Assembly: GCA_949987565.1 (NCBI GenBank)
Contig: OX465102.1
Span: 7,056,512-7,120,511, forward strand
Length of the DNA stretch: 64,000 nucleotides
Source: Luidia sarsii
Taxonomy: Eukaryota > Echinodermata > Asteroidea > Paxillosida > Luidiidae
Direction of reading: 5' to 3'
The notes under the pieces are model-generated. The model searched no databases. It saw only the letters and a program-made list of their open reading frames with translations, and was not told the DNA's origin. Positions 1 through 12,484 of this stretch are shown piece after piece. A program made the translations under genes and the position numbers. The stretch's first letter is position 1; each line of letters opens with the position of its first letter.

Positions 1-3000
1 GCAGAAGTTCTGCCAGATCCACAGATGGCTGGGTCAGCATGGCTTTTAGCTTCAACATCAGTGTGGGATGTTACAAGGTGATTGGCAGAAGTTCTGCCAG
101 ATCCACAGATGGCTGGGTCAGCATGGCTTTTAGCTTCAACATCAGTGTGGGACGTCACAAGGTGATTGGCAGAAGTTCTGCCAGATCCACAGATGGCTGG
201 GTCTGCTTGGCTATTAGCTTCAACATCAGTGTGGGACGTCACAAGGTGATTGGCAGAAGTTCTGCCAGATCAACAGATGCCAGGGTCAGCATGGCTGTTA
301 GCTTCAACGTCAGTGTGAGATGTCACAAGGTGACTGGCAGAAGTTCTGCCAGATCCACAGATGGCTGGGTCTGCATGGCTGTCAGGTTCAACATCAGTGT
401 GGAATGTCACAAGGTGATTGGCAGAAGTTCTGTCAGATCCACAGATGGCTGGGTCAGCATGGCTATTAGCTTCAACATCAGTGTGGGACGTCACAAGGTG
501 ATTGGCAGAAGTTCTGCCAGATCAACAGATGCCAGGGTCAGCATGGCTGTTAGCTTCAACGTCAGTGTGAGATGTCACAAGGTGACTGGCAGAAGTTCTG
601 CCAGATCCACAGATGGCTGGGTCTGCTGGACTGTTAGCTTCAACATCAGTGTGGAATGTCACAAGGTCATTAGCAAAAGTTCTGCCAGATCCACAGATGG
701 CTGGGTCAGCAATGGCTATTAGCTTCAACATCAGTGTGGGATGTCACAAGGAGATTGGCAGAAGTTCTGCCAGATCCACAGATGGCTGGGTCTGCTTGTC
801 TGTTAGATTCAACATCAGTGTGGAATGTCACAAGGTGATTGGCAGAAGTTCTGCCAGATCCACAGATGGCAGGGTAAGCATGGCTATTAGCTTCAACATC
901 AGTGTGGGATGTCACAAGGTGATTGGCAGAAGTTCTACCTGATCCACAGATGGCTGGGTCAGCATGGCTTTTAGCTTCAACATTAGTGTGGAATGTCACA
1001 AGGTGATTGGCAGAAGTTCTGCCTGATCCACAGATGGCTGGGTCTGCTTGGCTATTAGCTTCAACATCAGTGTGGGATGTCACAAGGTGATTGGCAGAAG
1101 TTCTGCCTGATCCACAGATGGCTGGGTCAGCATGGCTTTTAGCTTCAACATCAGTATTGAATGTCACAAGGTGATTGGCAGAAGTTCTTCCTGATCCACA
1201 GATAGCTGGGTCAGCATTGCTATTAGCTTCAACATCAGTGTTGGATGTCACAAGGTGATTGGCAGAAGTTTTGCCAGATCCACAGATGGCTGGGTCAGCA
1301 TGGCTGTTAGCTTCAACATCAGTGTGGGATGTCACAATGTGACTGGTAGAAGTTCTGCCAGATCAACAGATGAGTGGGTCTATTTGGCTGTTAGATTCAA
1401 CAGATTCAACATCGGTGTGGAATGTCACAAGGTGATTGGCAGAAGTTCTGCCAGATCCACAGATGGCTGGGTCTGCATGGCTATTAGCTTTAACATAAGT
1501 GTGGGATGTCACGAGGAGATTGGCAGAAGTTCTGCCAGATCCACAGATGGCTGGGTCTGCTTGGCTGTAAGATTCAACAGATTCAACATCAGTGTGGAAT
1601 GTCACAAGGTGATTGGCAGAAGTTCTGCCAGATCCACAGATGGCTGGGTCAGCATGGCTATTAGCTTCAACATCAGTAAGGGACGTCACAAGGTGATTGG
1701 CAGATGTTATGCCTGATCCACAGTTGGCTGGGTCTGCATGGCTATTAGCTTCAACATCAGTGTGGGATGTCACAAGGAGATTGGTAGAAGTTCTGCCAGA
1801 TCCACAGATGGCTGGGTCTGCTTGGCTGTTAGATTCAACATCAGTGTGACATGTCACAGGGTGATTGGCAGAAGTTCTGCCAGATCCACAGATGGCAGGG
1901 AAGCATGGCTGTTAGCTTCAATGTCAGTGTGTGATGTCACAAGGAGATTGGTAGAAGTTCTGCCAGATCCACAGATGGCTGGGTCAGCATTGCTTTTAGC
2001 TTCAACATCAGTGTGGGACGTCACAAGGTGATTGGCAGATGTTATGCCTGATCCACAGATGGCTGGGTCTGCATGGCTGTTAGCTTCAACGTCAGTGTGA
2101 GATGTCACAAGGAGATTGGCAGAAGTTCTGCCAGATCCACAGATGGCTGGGTCTGCATGGCTAATAGGTTCAACATCAGTGTGAAATGTCATAGGGTGAT
2201 TGGCAGAAGTTCTGCCAGATCCACAGATGGCAGGAAAGCATGGCTGTTAGCTTCAACGTCAGTGTGAGATGTCACAAGGAGATTGGTAGAAGTTCTGCCA
2301 GATCCACAGATGGCTGGGTCTGCATGGCTAATAGGTTCAACATCAGTGTGGGATGTCACAAGGTGATTGGCAGAAGTTCTGCCTGATCCACAGATGGCTG
2401 GGTCTGCTTGGCTATTAGCTTCAACATCAGTGTGGGATGTCACAAGGTGATTGGCAGAAGTTCTGCCAGATCCAAATGTGGCTGTGTCTGCATAGCTGTC
2501 AGCTTCAACATCAGTGTGGAATGTCACAAGGAGATTGGCAGAAGTTCTGCCAGATCCACAGATGGCTAGGTCTGCTTGTCTGTTAGATTCAACATCAATG
2601 TGGAATGTCACAAGGTGATTGGCAGAAGTTCTGCCAGATCCACAGATGGCAGGGTAAGCATGGCTATTAGCTTCAACATCAGTGTGGAATGTCACAAGGT
2701 GATTGGCAGAAGTTCTGCCTGATCCACAGATGGCTGGGTCTGCTTGGCTATTAGCTTCAACATCAGTGTGGGATGTCACAAGGTGATTGGCAGAAGTTCT
2801 TTCTGATCCACAGATAGCTGGGTCAGCATTGCTATTAGCTTCAACATCAGTGTGGGATGTCACAATGTGACTGGTAGAAGTTCTGCCAGATCCACAGATG
2901 GCAGGGTAAGCATGGCTTTTAGCTTCAACATTAGTGTGGAATGTCACAAGGTGGTTGGGAGAAGTTCTGCCTGATCCACAGATGGCTGGGTCTAATTGGC

Positions 3001-4877
3001 TATTAGCTTCAACATCAGTGTAGAATGTCACAAGGTGATTGGCAGAAGTTCTGCCAGATGCCAGGGTCAGCACGGCCGTTAGCTTCAACGTCAGTGTGGG
3101 ATGTCACAAGGTGACTGGCAGAATTTCTGCCAGATCCACAGATGGCTGGGTCTGCTTGGCTGTTAGATTCAACATCAGTGTGGAATGTCACAAGGTGATT
3201 GGCAGAAGTTCTGCCTGATCCACAGATGGCTGGGTCAGCATGGCTTTTAGCTTCAACATTAGTGTGGGATGTCACAAGGAGATTGGCAGAAGTTCTGCCA
3301 GATCCACAGATGGCTGGGTCTGCTTGGCTGTTAGATTCAACAGATTCAACATCAGTGTGGAATGTCACAAGGTGATTGGCAGAAGTTCTGCCAGATCCAC
3401 AGATGGCTGGGTCAGCATGGCTATTAGCTTCAACATCAGTGTGGGACGTCACAAGGTGATTGGCAAAAGTTCTTCCTGATCGACAGATAGCTGGGTCAGC
3501 ATGGCTTTTAGCTTCAACATCAGTGTGGGATGTCACAAGGTGATTGACAGAAGTTCTGCCAGATCCACAGATGGCTGGGTCTGCATGGCTGACAGCTTCA
3601 ACATCAGTGTGGAATGTCACAAGGTGACTGGTAGAAGTTCTGCCAGATCCACAGATGGCTGGGTCTGCATGGCTGACAGCTTCAACATCAGTGTGGAATG
3701 TCACAAGGTGATTGGCAGAAGTTCTGCCTGACCCACAGATGGCAGGGTGAGCATGGGTATTAGCTTCAACATTAGTGTGGAATGTCACAAGGTGATTGGC
3801 AGAAGTTCTGCCTGACCCACAGATTGCAGGGTCAGATTGCTATTAGTTTCAACATCAGTGTGGGATGTCACAAGGTGATTGGCAGAAGTTCTGCCAGATC
3901 CACAGATAGCTAGGTCAGCATTGCTATTAGCTTCAACATCAGTGTGGGATGTCACAATGTGACTGGTAGAAGTTCTGCCAGATCCACAGATGGCAGGGTA
4001 AGCATGGCTTTTAGCTTCAACATTAGTGTGGAATGTCACAAGGTGGTTGGGAGAAGTTCTGCCTGATCCACAGATGGCTGGGTCTAATTGGCTATTAGCT
4101 TCAACATCAGTGTAGAATGTCACAAGGTGATTGGCAGAAGTTCTGCCTGATCCACAGATGGCTGGGTCAGCATGGCTTTTAGCTTAAACAGCAGTGTGTA
4201 ATGTCACAAGCTGATTTGCAGAAGTTCTGCCTAGTCTGCTTGGCTTCAACATCAGTGTGGGACGTCACAAGGTGATTGGCAGAAGTTCTGCCAGATCCAC
4301 AGATAGCTGGGTCTGCATGGCTTTTAGCTTCAACATCAGTGTGGATTGTCACAAGATGATTGGCAGAAGTTCTGCCTGACCCACAGATGGCAGGGTCAGC
4401 ATGGGTATTAGCTTCAACATCAGTGTGGAATGTCACAAGGTGATTGGCAGAAGTTCTGCCTGATCCACAGATGGCTGGGTCAGCATGGCTTTTAGCTTAA
4501 ACAGCAGTGTGTAATGTCACAAGCTGATTTGCAGAAGTTCTGCCTAGTCTGCTTGGCTTAAACATCAGTGTGGGACGTCACAAGGTGATTGGCAGAAGTT
4601 CTGCCAGATCCACAGATAGCTGGGTCTGCATGGCTTTTAGCTTCAACATCAGTGTGGAATGTCACAAGATGATTGGCAGAAGTTCTGCCTGACCCACAGA
4701 TGGCAGGGTCAGCATGGGTATTAGCTTCAACATCAGTGTGGGACGTGACAAGGTGATTGGCAGAAGTTCTGCCTGATCCACAGATGGCTGGGTCAGCATG
4801 GCTTTTAGCTTCAACAGCAGTGTGTAATGTCACAAGCTGATTTGCAGAAGTTCTGCCTGGTCTGTTTGGCTAGTAGC
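1..4877. repeat. divergent, irregular part of the satellite
   Basis: Monomers here differ more from each other than in the rest of the array and no 2.7-kb period is visible. Small internal duplications are present. A three-monomer (252-bp) shift repeats the variant around 268-340 at 520-592. A 13-monomer (1092-bp) shift repeats the block around 2811-3010 at 3903-4102. The stretch 3500-3730 already resembles part of the later higher-order unit, so this may be the older edge from which the homogenised units were built. Confidence 0.8.
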
Positions 4878-7632
4878 TTAAACATCAGTGTGTAATGTCA
4901 CAACGTAATTGGCAGAATTTCTGCCAGATCCACATATGGCTGGGTCAGCATGGCTATAATTAGCTTCAACATCAGTGTGGGATGTCACAAGGTGACTGGT
5001 AGAAGTTCTGCCAGATCCACAGATGTTAGGGTCAGCATGGCTGTAAGCTTCATCATCAGTGTGGGACGTCACAAGATGATTGGCAGAAGTTCTTCCTGAT
5101 CCACAGATAGGTGGGTCAGCATGGCTTTTAGCTTTAACATCAGTGTGGGATGTCACAGGGTGATTGGCAAAAGTTTTGCCAGATCCACAGATGGCTGGGT
5201 CTGCTGGGCTGTTAGCTTCAACATCAGTATGGGATGTCACAATGTCATTAGCAGAAGTTCTGCCAGATCCACAGATGGCTGGGTCAGCATGGCTAATAGC
5301 TTCAACATAAGTGTGGGACGTCACAAGGTGATTGGCAGAAGTTCTGCCTGATCCACAGATGGCTGGGTCTGCATGGCTGTTAGATTCAACATCAGTGTGA
5401 AATGTCACAAGGTGATTGGCAGAAGTTCTGCAAGATCCACAGATGGCAGGGTAAGCATTGTTTTTAGCTTCAACATCAGTGTGGGACGTCACAAGGTGAT
5501 TGGCAGAAGTTCTGCCTGACCCACAGATGGCAGGGTCAGCATTGGTATTAGCTTCAACATCAGTGTGGGACGTCACAAGGTGATTGGCAGAAGTTCTGCC
5601 TGATCCACAGATGGCTGGGTCAGCATGGCTTTTAGCTTAAACAGCAGTGTGTAATGTCACAAGCTGATTTGCAGAAGTTCTGCCTAGTCTGCTTGGCTTC
5701 AACATCAGTGTGGGACGTCACAAGGTGATTGGCAGAAGTTCTGCCAGATCCACAGATAGCTGGGTCTGCATGGCTTTTAGCTTTAACATCAGTGTGGATT
5801 GTCACAAGATGATTGGCAGAAGTTCTGCCTGACCCACAGATGGCAGGGTCAGCATGGGTATTAGCTTCAACATCAGTGTGGGACGTGACAAGGTGATTGG
5901 CAGAAGTTCTGCCTGATCCACAGATGGCTGGGTCAGCATGGCTTTTAGCTTCAACAGCAGTGTGTAATGTCACAAGCTGATTTGCAGATGTTCTGCCCGG
6001 TCTGCTTGGCTAGTAGCTTAAACATCAGTGTGTAATGTCACAAGGTAATTGGCAGAATTTCTGCCAGATCCACATATGGCTGGGTCTGCATGGCTATTAG
6101 CTTCAACATCAGTGTGGGACAACACAAGGTGATTGGCAGAAGTTTTGCCAGATCCATAGATGGCGTGGTCAGCATGGCTATAATTAGCTTCAACATCAGT
6201 GTGGGATGTCACAAGGTGACTGGTAGAAGTTCTGCCAGATCCACAGTTGTTAGGGTCAGCATGGCTGTAAGCTACAACATAAGTGTGGGACGTCACAAGA
6301 TGATTGGCAGAAGTTCTTCCTGATCCACAGATAGCTGGGTCAGCATGGCTTTTAGCTTCAACATCAGTGTGGGATATCACAGGGTGATTGGCAAATGTTC
6401 TGCCTGACCCACAGATTGCAGGGTCAGCATTGCTATTAGCTTCAACATCAGTGTGAAATGTCACAAGGTGATTGGCAGAAACTCTGCCAGATCCACAGAT
6501 GGCAGGGTAAGCATTGCTTTTAGTTTCAACATCAGTGTGGGATGTCACAAGGTGATTGACAGAAGTTCTGCCAGATCCACAGATGGCTGGGTCTGCATGG
6601 CTGACAGCTTCAACATCAGTGTGGAATGTTACAAGGTGACTGGTAGAAGTTCTGCCAGATCCACAGATGGCTGGGTCTGCTGGGCTAATAGCTTCAACAT
6701 CAGTGTGGAATGTCACAAGGTGATTGGCAGAAGTTCTGCCTGACCCACAGATAGCTGGGTCTGCATGGCTTTTAGCTTCAACATCAGTGTGGAATGTCAC
6801 AAGATGATTGGCAGAAGTTCTGCCTGACCCACAGATGGCAGGGTCAGCATGTGTATTAGCTTCAACATCAGTGTGGGACGTGCAGAAGTTCTGCCTGGTC
6901 TGCTTGGCTAGTAGCTTAAACATCAGTGTGTAATGTCACAAGGTAATTGGCAGAATTTCTGCCAGATCCACATATGGCTGGGTCTGCATGGCTATTAGCT
7001 TCAACATCAGTGTGGGACAACACAAGGTGATTGGCAGAAGTTTTGCCAGATCCACAGATGGCTGGGTCAGCATGGCTATTAGCTTCAACATCAGTGTGGG
7101 ACGTCACAAGGTGATTGGCATAAGTTCTGCCAGATCCACAAATGGCTGGGTCTGCATGGCTGTCAGCTTCAACATCAGTGTGGAATGTCACAAGGTGATT
7201 GGCAGAAGTTCTGCCTGATCCACAGATGGCTGGGTCAGCATGGCTTTTAGCTTAAACAGCAGTGTGTAATGTCACAAGCTGATTTGCAGAAGTTCTGCCT
7301 AGTCTGCTTGGCTTAAACATCAGTGTGGGACGTCACAAGGTGATTGGCAGAAGTTCTGCCAGATCCACAGATAGCTGGGTCTGCATGGCTTTTAGCTTCA
7401 ACATCAGTGTGGAATGTCACAAGATGATTGGCAGAAGTTCTGCCTGACCCACAGATGGCAGGGTCAGCATGGGTATTAGCTTCAACATCAGTGTGGGACG
7501 TGACAAGGTGATTGGCAGAAGTTCTGCCTGATCCACAGATGGCTGGGTCAGCATGGCTTTTAGCTTCAACAGCAGTGTGTAATGTCACAAGCTGATTTGC
7601 AGAAGTTCTGCCTGGTCTGTTTGGCTAGTAGC
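4878..7632. repeat. higher-order satellite unit 1 (2755 bp)
   Basis: First complete higher-order unit. The start is set at the landmark AGCTTAAACATCAGTGTG followed by TAATGTCACAACG. It contains, in order, an A part (about 4878-5576), a truncated-monomer landmark with TCTGCCTAGTCTGC, a B part (about 6018-6923) ending in a monomer lacking the CACAAGGTGATT segment (GGGACGTGCAGAAG, near 6876), and a third part to 7632. The same order recurs 2755 bp later. Confidence 0.85.
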
Positions 7633-10387
7633 TTAAACATCAGTGTGTAATGTCACAACGTAATTGGCAGAATTTCTGCCAGATCCACATATGGCTGGGT
7701 CAGCATGGCTATAATTAGCTTCAACATCAGTGTGGGATGTCACAAGGTGACTGGTAGAAGTTCTGCCAGATCCACAGATGTTAGGGTCAGCATGGCTGTA
7801 AGCTTCATCATCAGTGTGGGACGTCACAAGATGATTGGCAGAAGTTCTCCCTGATCCACAGATAGGTGGGTCAGCATGGCTTTTAGCTTTAACATCAGTG
7901 TGGGATGTCACAGGGTGATTGGCAAAAGTTTTGCCAGATCCACAGATGGCTGGGTCTGCTGGGCTGTTAGCTTCAACATCAGTATGGGATGTCACAATGT
8001 CATTAGCAGAAGTTCTGCCAGATCCACAGATGGCTGGGTCAGCATGGCTAATAGCTTCAACATAAGTGTGGGACGTCACAAGGTGATTGGCAGAAGTTCT
8101 GCCTGATCCACAGATGGCTGGGTCTGCATGGCTGTTAGATTCAACATCAGTGTGAAATGTCACAAGGTGATTGGCAGAAGTTCTGCCAGATCCACAGATG
8201 GCAGGGTAAGCATTGCTTTTATCTTCAACATCAGTGTGGGACGTCACAAGGTGATTGGCAGAAGTTCTGCCTGACCCACAGATGGCAGGGTCAGCATTGG
8301 TATTAGCTTCAACATCAGTGTGGGACGTCACAAGGTGATTGGCAGAAGTTCTGCCTGATCCACAGATGGCTGGGTCAGCATGGCTTTTAGCTTAAACAGC
8401 AGTGTGTAATGTCACAAGCTGATTTGCAGAAGTTCTGCCTAGTCTGCTTGGCTTAAACATCAGTGTGGGACGTCACAAGGTGATTGGCAGAAGTTCTGCC
8501 AGATCCACAGATAGCTGGGTCTGCATGGCTTTTAGCTTCAACATCAGTGTGGATTGTCACAAGATGATTGGCAGAAGTTCTGCCTGACCCACAGATGGCA
8601 GGGTCAGCATGGGTATTAGCTTCAACATCAGTGTGGGACGTGACAAGGTGATTGGCAGAAGTTCTGCCTGATCCACAGATGGCTGGGTCAGCATGGCTTT
8701 TAGCTTCAACAGCAGTGTGTAATGTCACAAGCTGATTTGCAGATGTTCTGCCTGGTCTGCTTGGCTAGTAGCTTAAACATCAGTGTGTAATGTCACAAGG
8801 TAATTGGCAGAATTTCTGCCAGATCCACATATGGCTGGGTCTGCATGGCTATTAGCTTCAACATCAGTGTGGGACAACACAAGGTGATTGGCAGAAGTTT
8901 TGCCAGATCCATAGATGGCTGGGTCAGCATGGCTATAATTAGCTTCAACATCAGTGTGGGATGTCACAAGGTGACTGGTAGAAGTTCTGCCAGATCCACA
9001 GTTGTTAGGGTCAGCATGGCTGTAAGCTACAACATAAGTGTGGGACGTCACAAGATGATTGGCAGAAGTTCTTCCTGATCCACAGATAGCTGGGTCAGCA
9101 TGGCTTTTAGCTTCAACATCAGTGTGGGATATCACAGGGTGATTGGCAAAAGTTCTGCCTGACCCACAGATTGCAGGGTCAGCATTGCTATTAGCTTCAA
9201 CATCAGTGTGAAATGTCACAAGGTGATTGGCAGAAACTCTGCCAGATCCACAGATGGCAGGGTAAGCATTGCTTTTAGTTTCAACATCAGTGTGGGATGT
9301 CACAAGGTGATTGACAGAAGTTCTGCCAGATCCACAGATGGCTGGGTCTGCATGGCTGACAGCTTCAACATCAGTGTGGAATGTTACAAGGTGACTGGTA
9401 GAAGTTCTGCCAGATCCACAGATGGCTGGGTCTGCTGGGCTAATAGCTTCAACATCAGTGTGGAATGTCACAAGGTGATTGGCAGAAGTTCTGCCTGACC
9501 CACAGATAGCTGGGTCTGCATGGCTTTTAGCTTCAACATCAGTGTGGAATGTCACAAGATGATTGGCAGAAGTTCTGCCTGACCCACAGATGGCAGGGTC
9601 AGCATGTGTATTAGCTTCAACATCAGTGTGGGACGTGCAGAAGTTCTGCCTGGTCTGCTTGGCTAGTAGCTTAAACATCAGTGTGTAATGTCACAAGGTA
9701 ATTGGCAGAATTTCTGCCAGATCCACATATGGCTGGGTCTGCATGGCTATTAGCTTCAACATCAGTGTGGGACAACACAAGGTGATTGGCAGAAGTTTTG
9801 CCAGATCCACAGATGGCTGGGTCAGCATGGCTATTAGCTTCAACATCAGTGTGGGACGTCACAAGGTGATTGGCATAAGTTCTGCCAGATCCACAAATGG
9901 CTGGGTCTGCATGGCTGTCAGCTTCAACATCAGTGTGGAATGTCACAAGGTGATTGGCAGAAGTTCTGCCTGATCCACAGATGGCTGGGTCAGCATGGCT
10001 TTTAGCTTAAACAGCAGTGTGTAATGTCACAAGCTGATTTGCAGAAGTTCTGCCTAGTCTGCTTGGCTTAAACATCAGTGTGGGACGTCACAAGGTGATT
10101 GGCAGAAGTTCTGCCAGATCCACAGATAGCTGGGTCTGCATGGCTTTTAGCTTCAACATCAGTGTGGAATGTCACAAGATGATTGGCAGAAGTTCTGCCT
10201 GACCCACAGATGGCAGGGTCAGCATGGGTATTAGCTTCAACATCAGTGTGGGACGTGACAAGGTGATTGGCAGAAGTTCTGCCTGATCCACAGATGGCTG
10301 GGTCAGCATGGCTTTTAGCTTCAACAGCAGTGTGTAATGTCACAAGCTGATTTGCAGAAGTTCTGCCTGGTCTGTTTGGCTAGTAGC
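7633..10387. repeat. higher-order satellite unit 2 (2755 bp)
   Basis: Same length and monomer order as unit 1, with scattered substitutions only. The A-part landmark is at 7633, the B part starts near 8773 and the truncated GGGACGTGCAG monomer is near 9631. Confidence 0.85.
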
Positions 10388-12484
10388 TTAAACATCAGTG
10401 TGTAATGTCACAACGTAATTGGCAGAATTTCTGCCAGATCCACATATGGCTGGGTCAGCATGGCTATAATTAGCTTCAACATCAGTGTGGGATGTCACAA
10501 GGTGACTGGTAGAAGTTCTGCCAGATCCACAGATGTTAGGGTCAGCATGGCTGTAAGCTTCATCATCAGTGTGGGACGTCACAAGATGATTGGCAGAAGT
10601 TCTTCCTGATCCACAGATAGGTGGGTCAGCATGGCTTTTAGCTTTAACATCAGTGTGGGATGTCACAGGGTGATTGGCAAAAGTTTTGCCAGATCCACAG
10701 ATGGCTGGGTCTGCTGGGCTGTTAGCTTCAACATCAGTATGGGATGTCACAATGTCATTAGTAGAAGTTCTGCCAGATCCACAGATGGCTGGGTCAGCAT
10801 GGCTAATAGCTTCAACATAAGTGTGGGACGTCACAAGGTGATTGGCAGAAGTTCTGCCTGATCCACAGATGGCTGGGTCTGCATGGCTGTTAGATTCAAC
10901 ATCAGTGTGAAATGTCACAAGGTGATTGGCAGAAGTTCTGCCAGATCCACAGATGGCAGGGTAAGCATTGCTTTTAGCTTCAACATCAGTGTGGGACGTC
11001 ACAAGGTGATTGGCAGAAGTTCTGCCTGACCCACAGATGGCAGGGTCAGCATTGGTATTAGCTTCAACATCAGTGTGGGACGTCACAAGGTGATTGGCAG
11101 AAGTTCTGCCTGATCCACAGATGGCTGGGTCAGCATGGCTTTTAGCTTAAACAGCAGTGTGTAATGTCACAAGCTGATTTGCAGAAGTTCTGCCTAGTCT
11201 GCTTGGCTTCAACATCAGTGTGGGACGTCACAAGGTGATTGGCAGAAGTTCTGCCAGATCCACAGATAGCTGGGTCTGCATGGCACTTAAGCTTCAACAT
11301 CAGTGTGGATTGTCACAAGATGATTGGCAGAAGTTCTGCCTGACCCACAGATGGCAGGGTCAGCATGGGTATTAGCTTCAACATCAGTGTGGAATGTTAC
11401 AAGGTGACTGGTAGAAGTTCTGCCAGATCCACAGATGGCTGGGTCTGCTGGGCTAATAGCTTCAACATCAGTGTGGAATGTCACAAGGTGATTGGCAGAA
11501 GTTCTGCCTGACCCACAGATAGCTGGGTCTGCATGGCTTTTAGCTTCAACATCAGTGTGGAATGTCACAAGATGATTGGCAGAAGTTCTGCCTGACCCAC
11601 AGATGGCAGGGTCAGCATGTGTATTAGCTTCAACATCAGTGTGGGACGTGCAGAAGTTCTGCCTGGTCTGCTAGGCTAGTAGCTTAAACATCAGTGTGTA
11701 ATGTCACAAGGTAATTGGCAGAATTTCTGCCAGATCCACATATGGCTGGGTCTGCATGGCTATTAGCTTCAACATCAGTGTGGGACAACACAAGGTGATT
11801 GGCAGAAGTTTTGCCAGATCCACAGATGGCTGGGTCAGCATGGCTATTAGCTTCAACATCAGTGTGGGACGTCACAAGGTGATTGGCATAAGTTCTGCCA
11901 GATCCACAAATGGCTGGGTCTGCATGGCTGTCAGCTTCAACATCAGTGTGGAATGTCACAAGGTGATTGGCAGAAGTTCTGCCTGATCCACAGATGGCTG
12001 GGTCAGCATGGCTTTTAGCTTAAACAGCAGTGTGTAATGTCACAAGCTGATTTGCAGAAGTTCTGCCTAGTCTGCTTGGCTTAAACATCAGTGTGGGACG
12101 TCACAAGGTGATTGGCAGAAGTTCTGCCTGACCCACAGATGGCAGGGTCAGCATGGGTATTAGCTTCAACATCAGTGTGGGACGTGACAAGGTGATTGGC
12201 AGAAGTTCTGCCTGATCCACAGATGGCTGGGTCAGCATGGCTTTTAGCTTCAACATCAGTGTGGAATGTCACAAGATGATTGGCAGAAGTTCTGCCTGAC
12301 CCACAGATGGCAGGGTCAGCATGGGTATTAGCTTCAACATCAGTGTGGGACGTGACAAGGTGATTGGCAGAAGTTCTGCCTGATCCACAGATGGCTGGGT
12401 CAGCATGGCTTTTAGCTTCAACAGCAGTGTGTAATGTCACAAGCTGATTTGCAGAAGTTCTGCCTGGTCTGTTTGGCTAGTAGC
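10388..12484. repeat. higher-order satellite unit 3, contracted (2097 bp)
   Basis: The A part is complete (10388-11086) but most of the B part is missing. It carries a one-base insertion variant, GGCACTTAAGCTTC, near 11283, which unit 4 shares near 13380. Three further monomers near its end (12121-12440) are locally rearranged. Confidence 0.8.
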
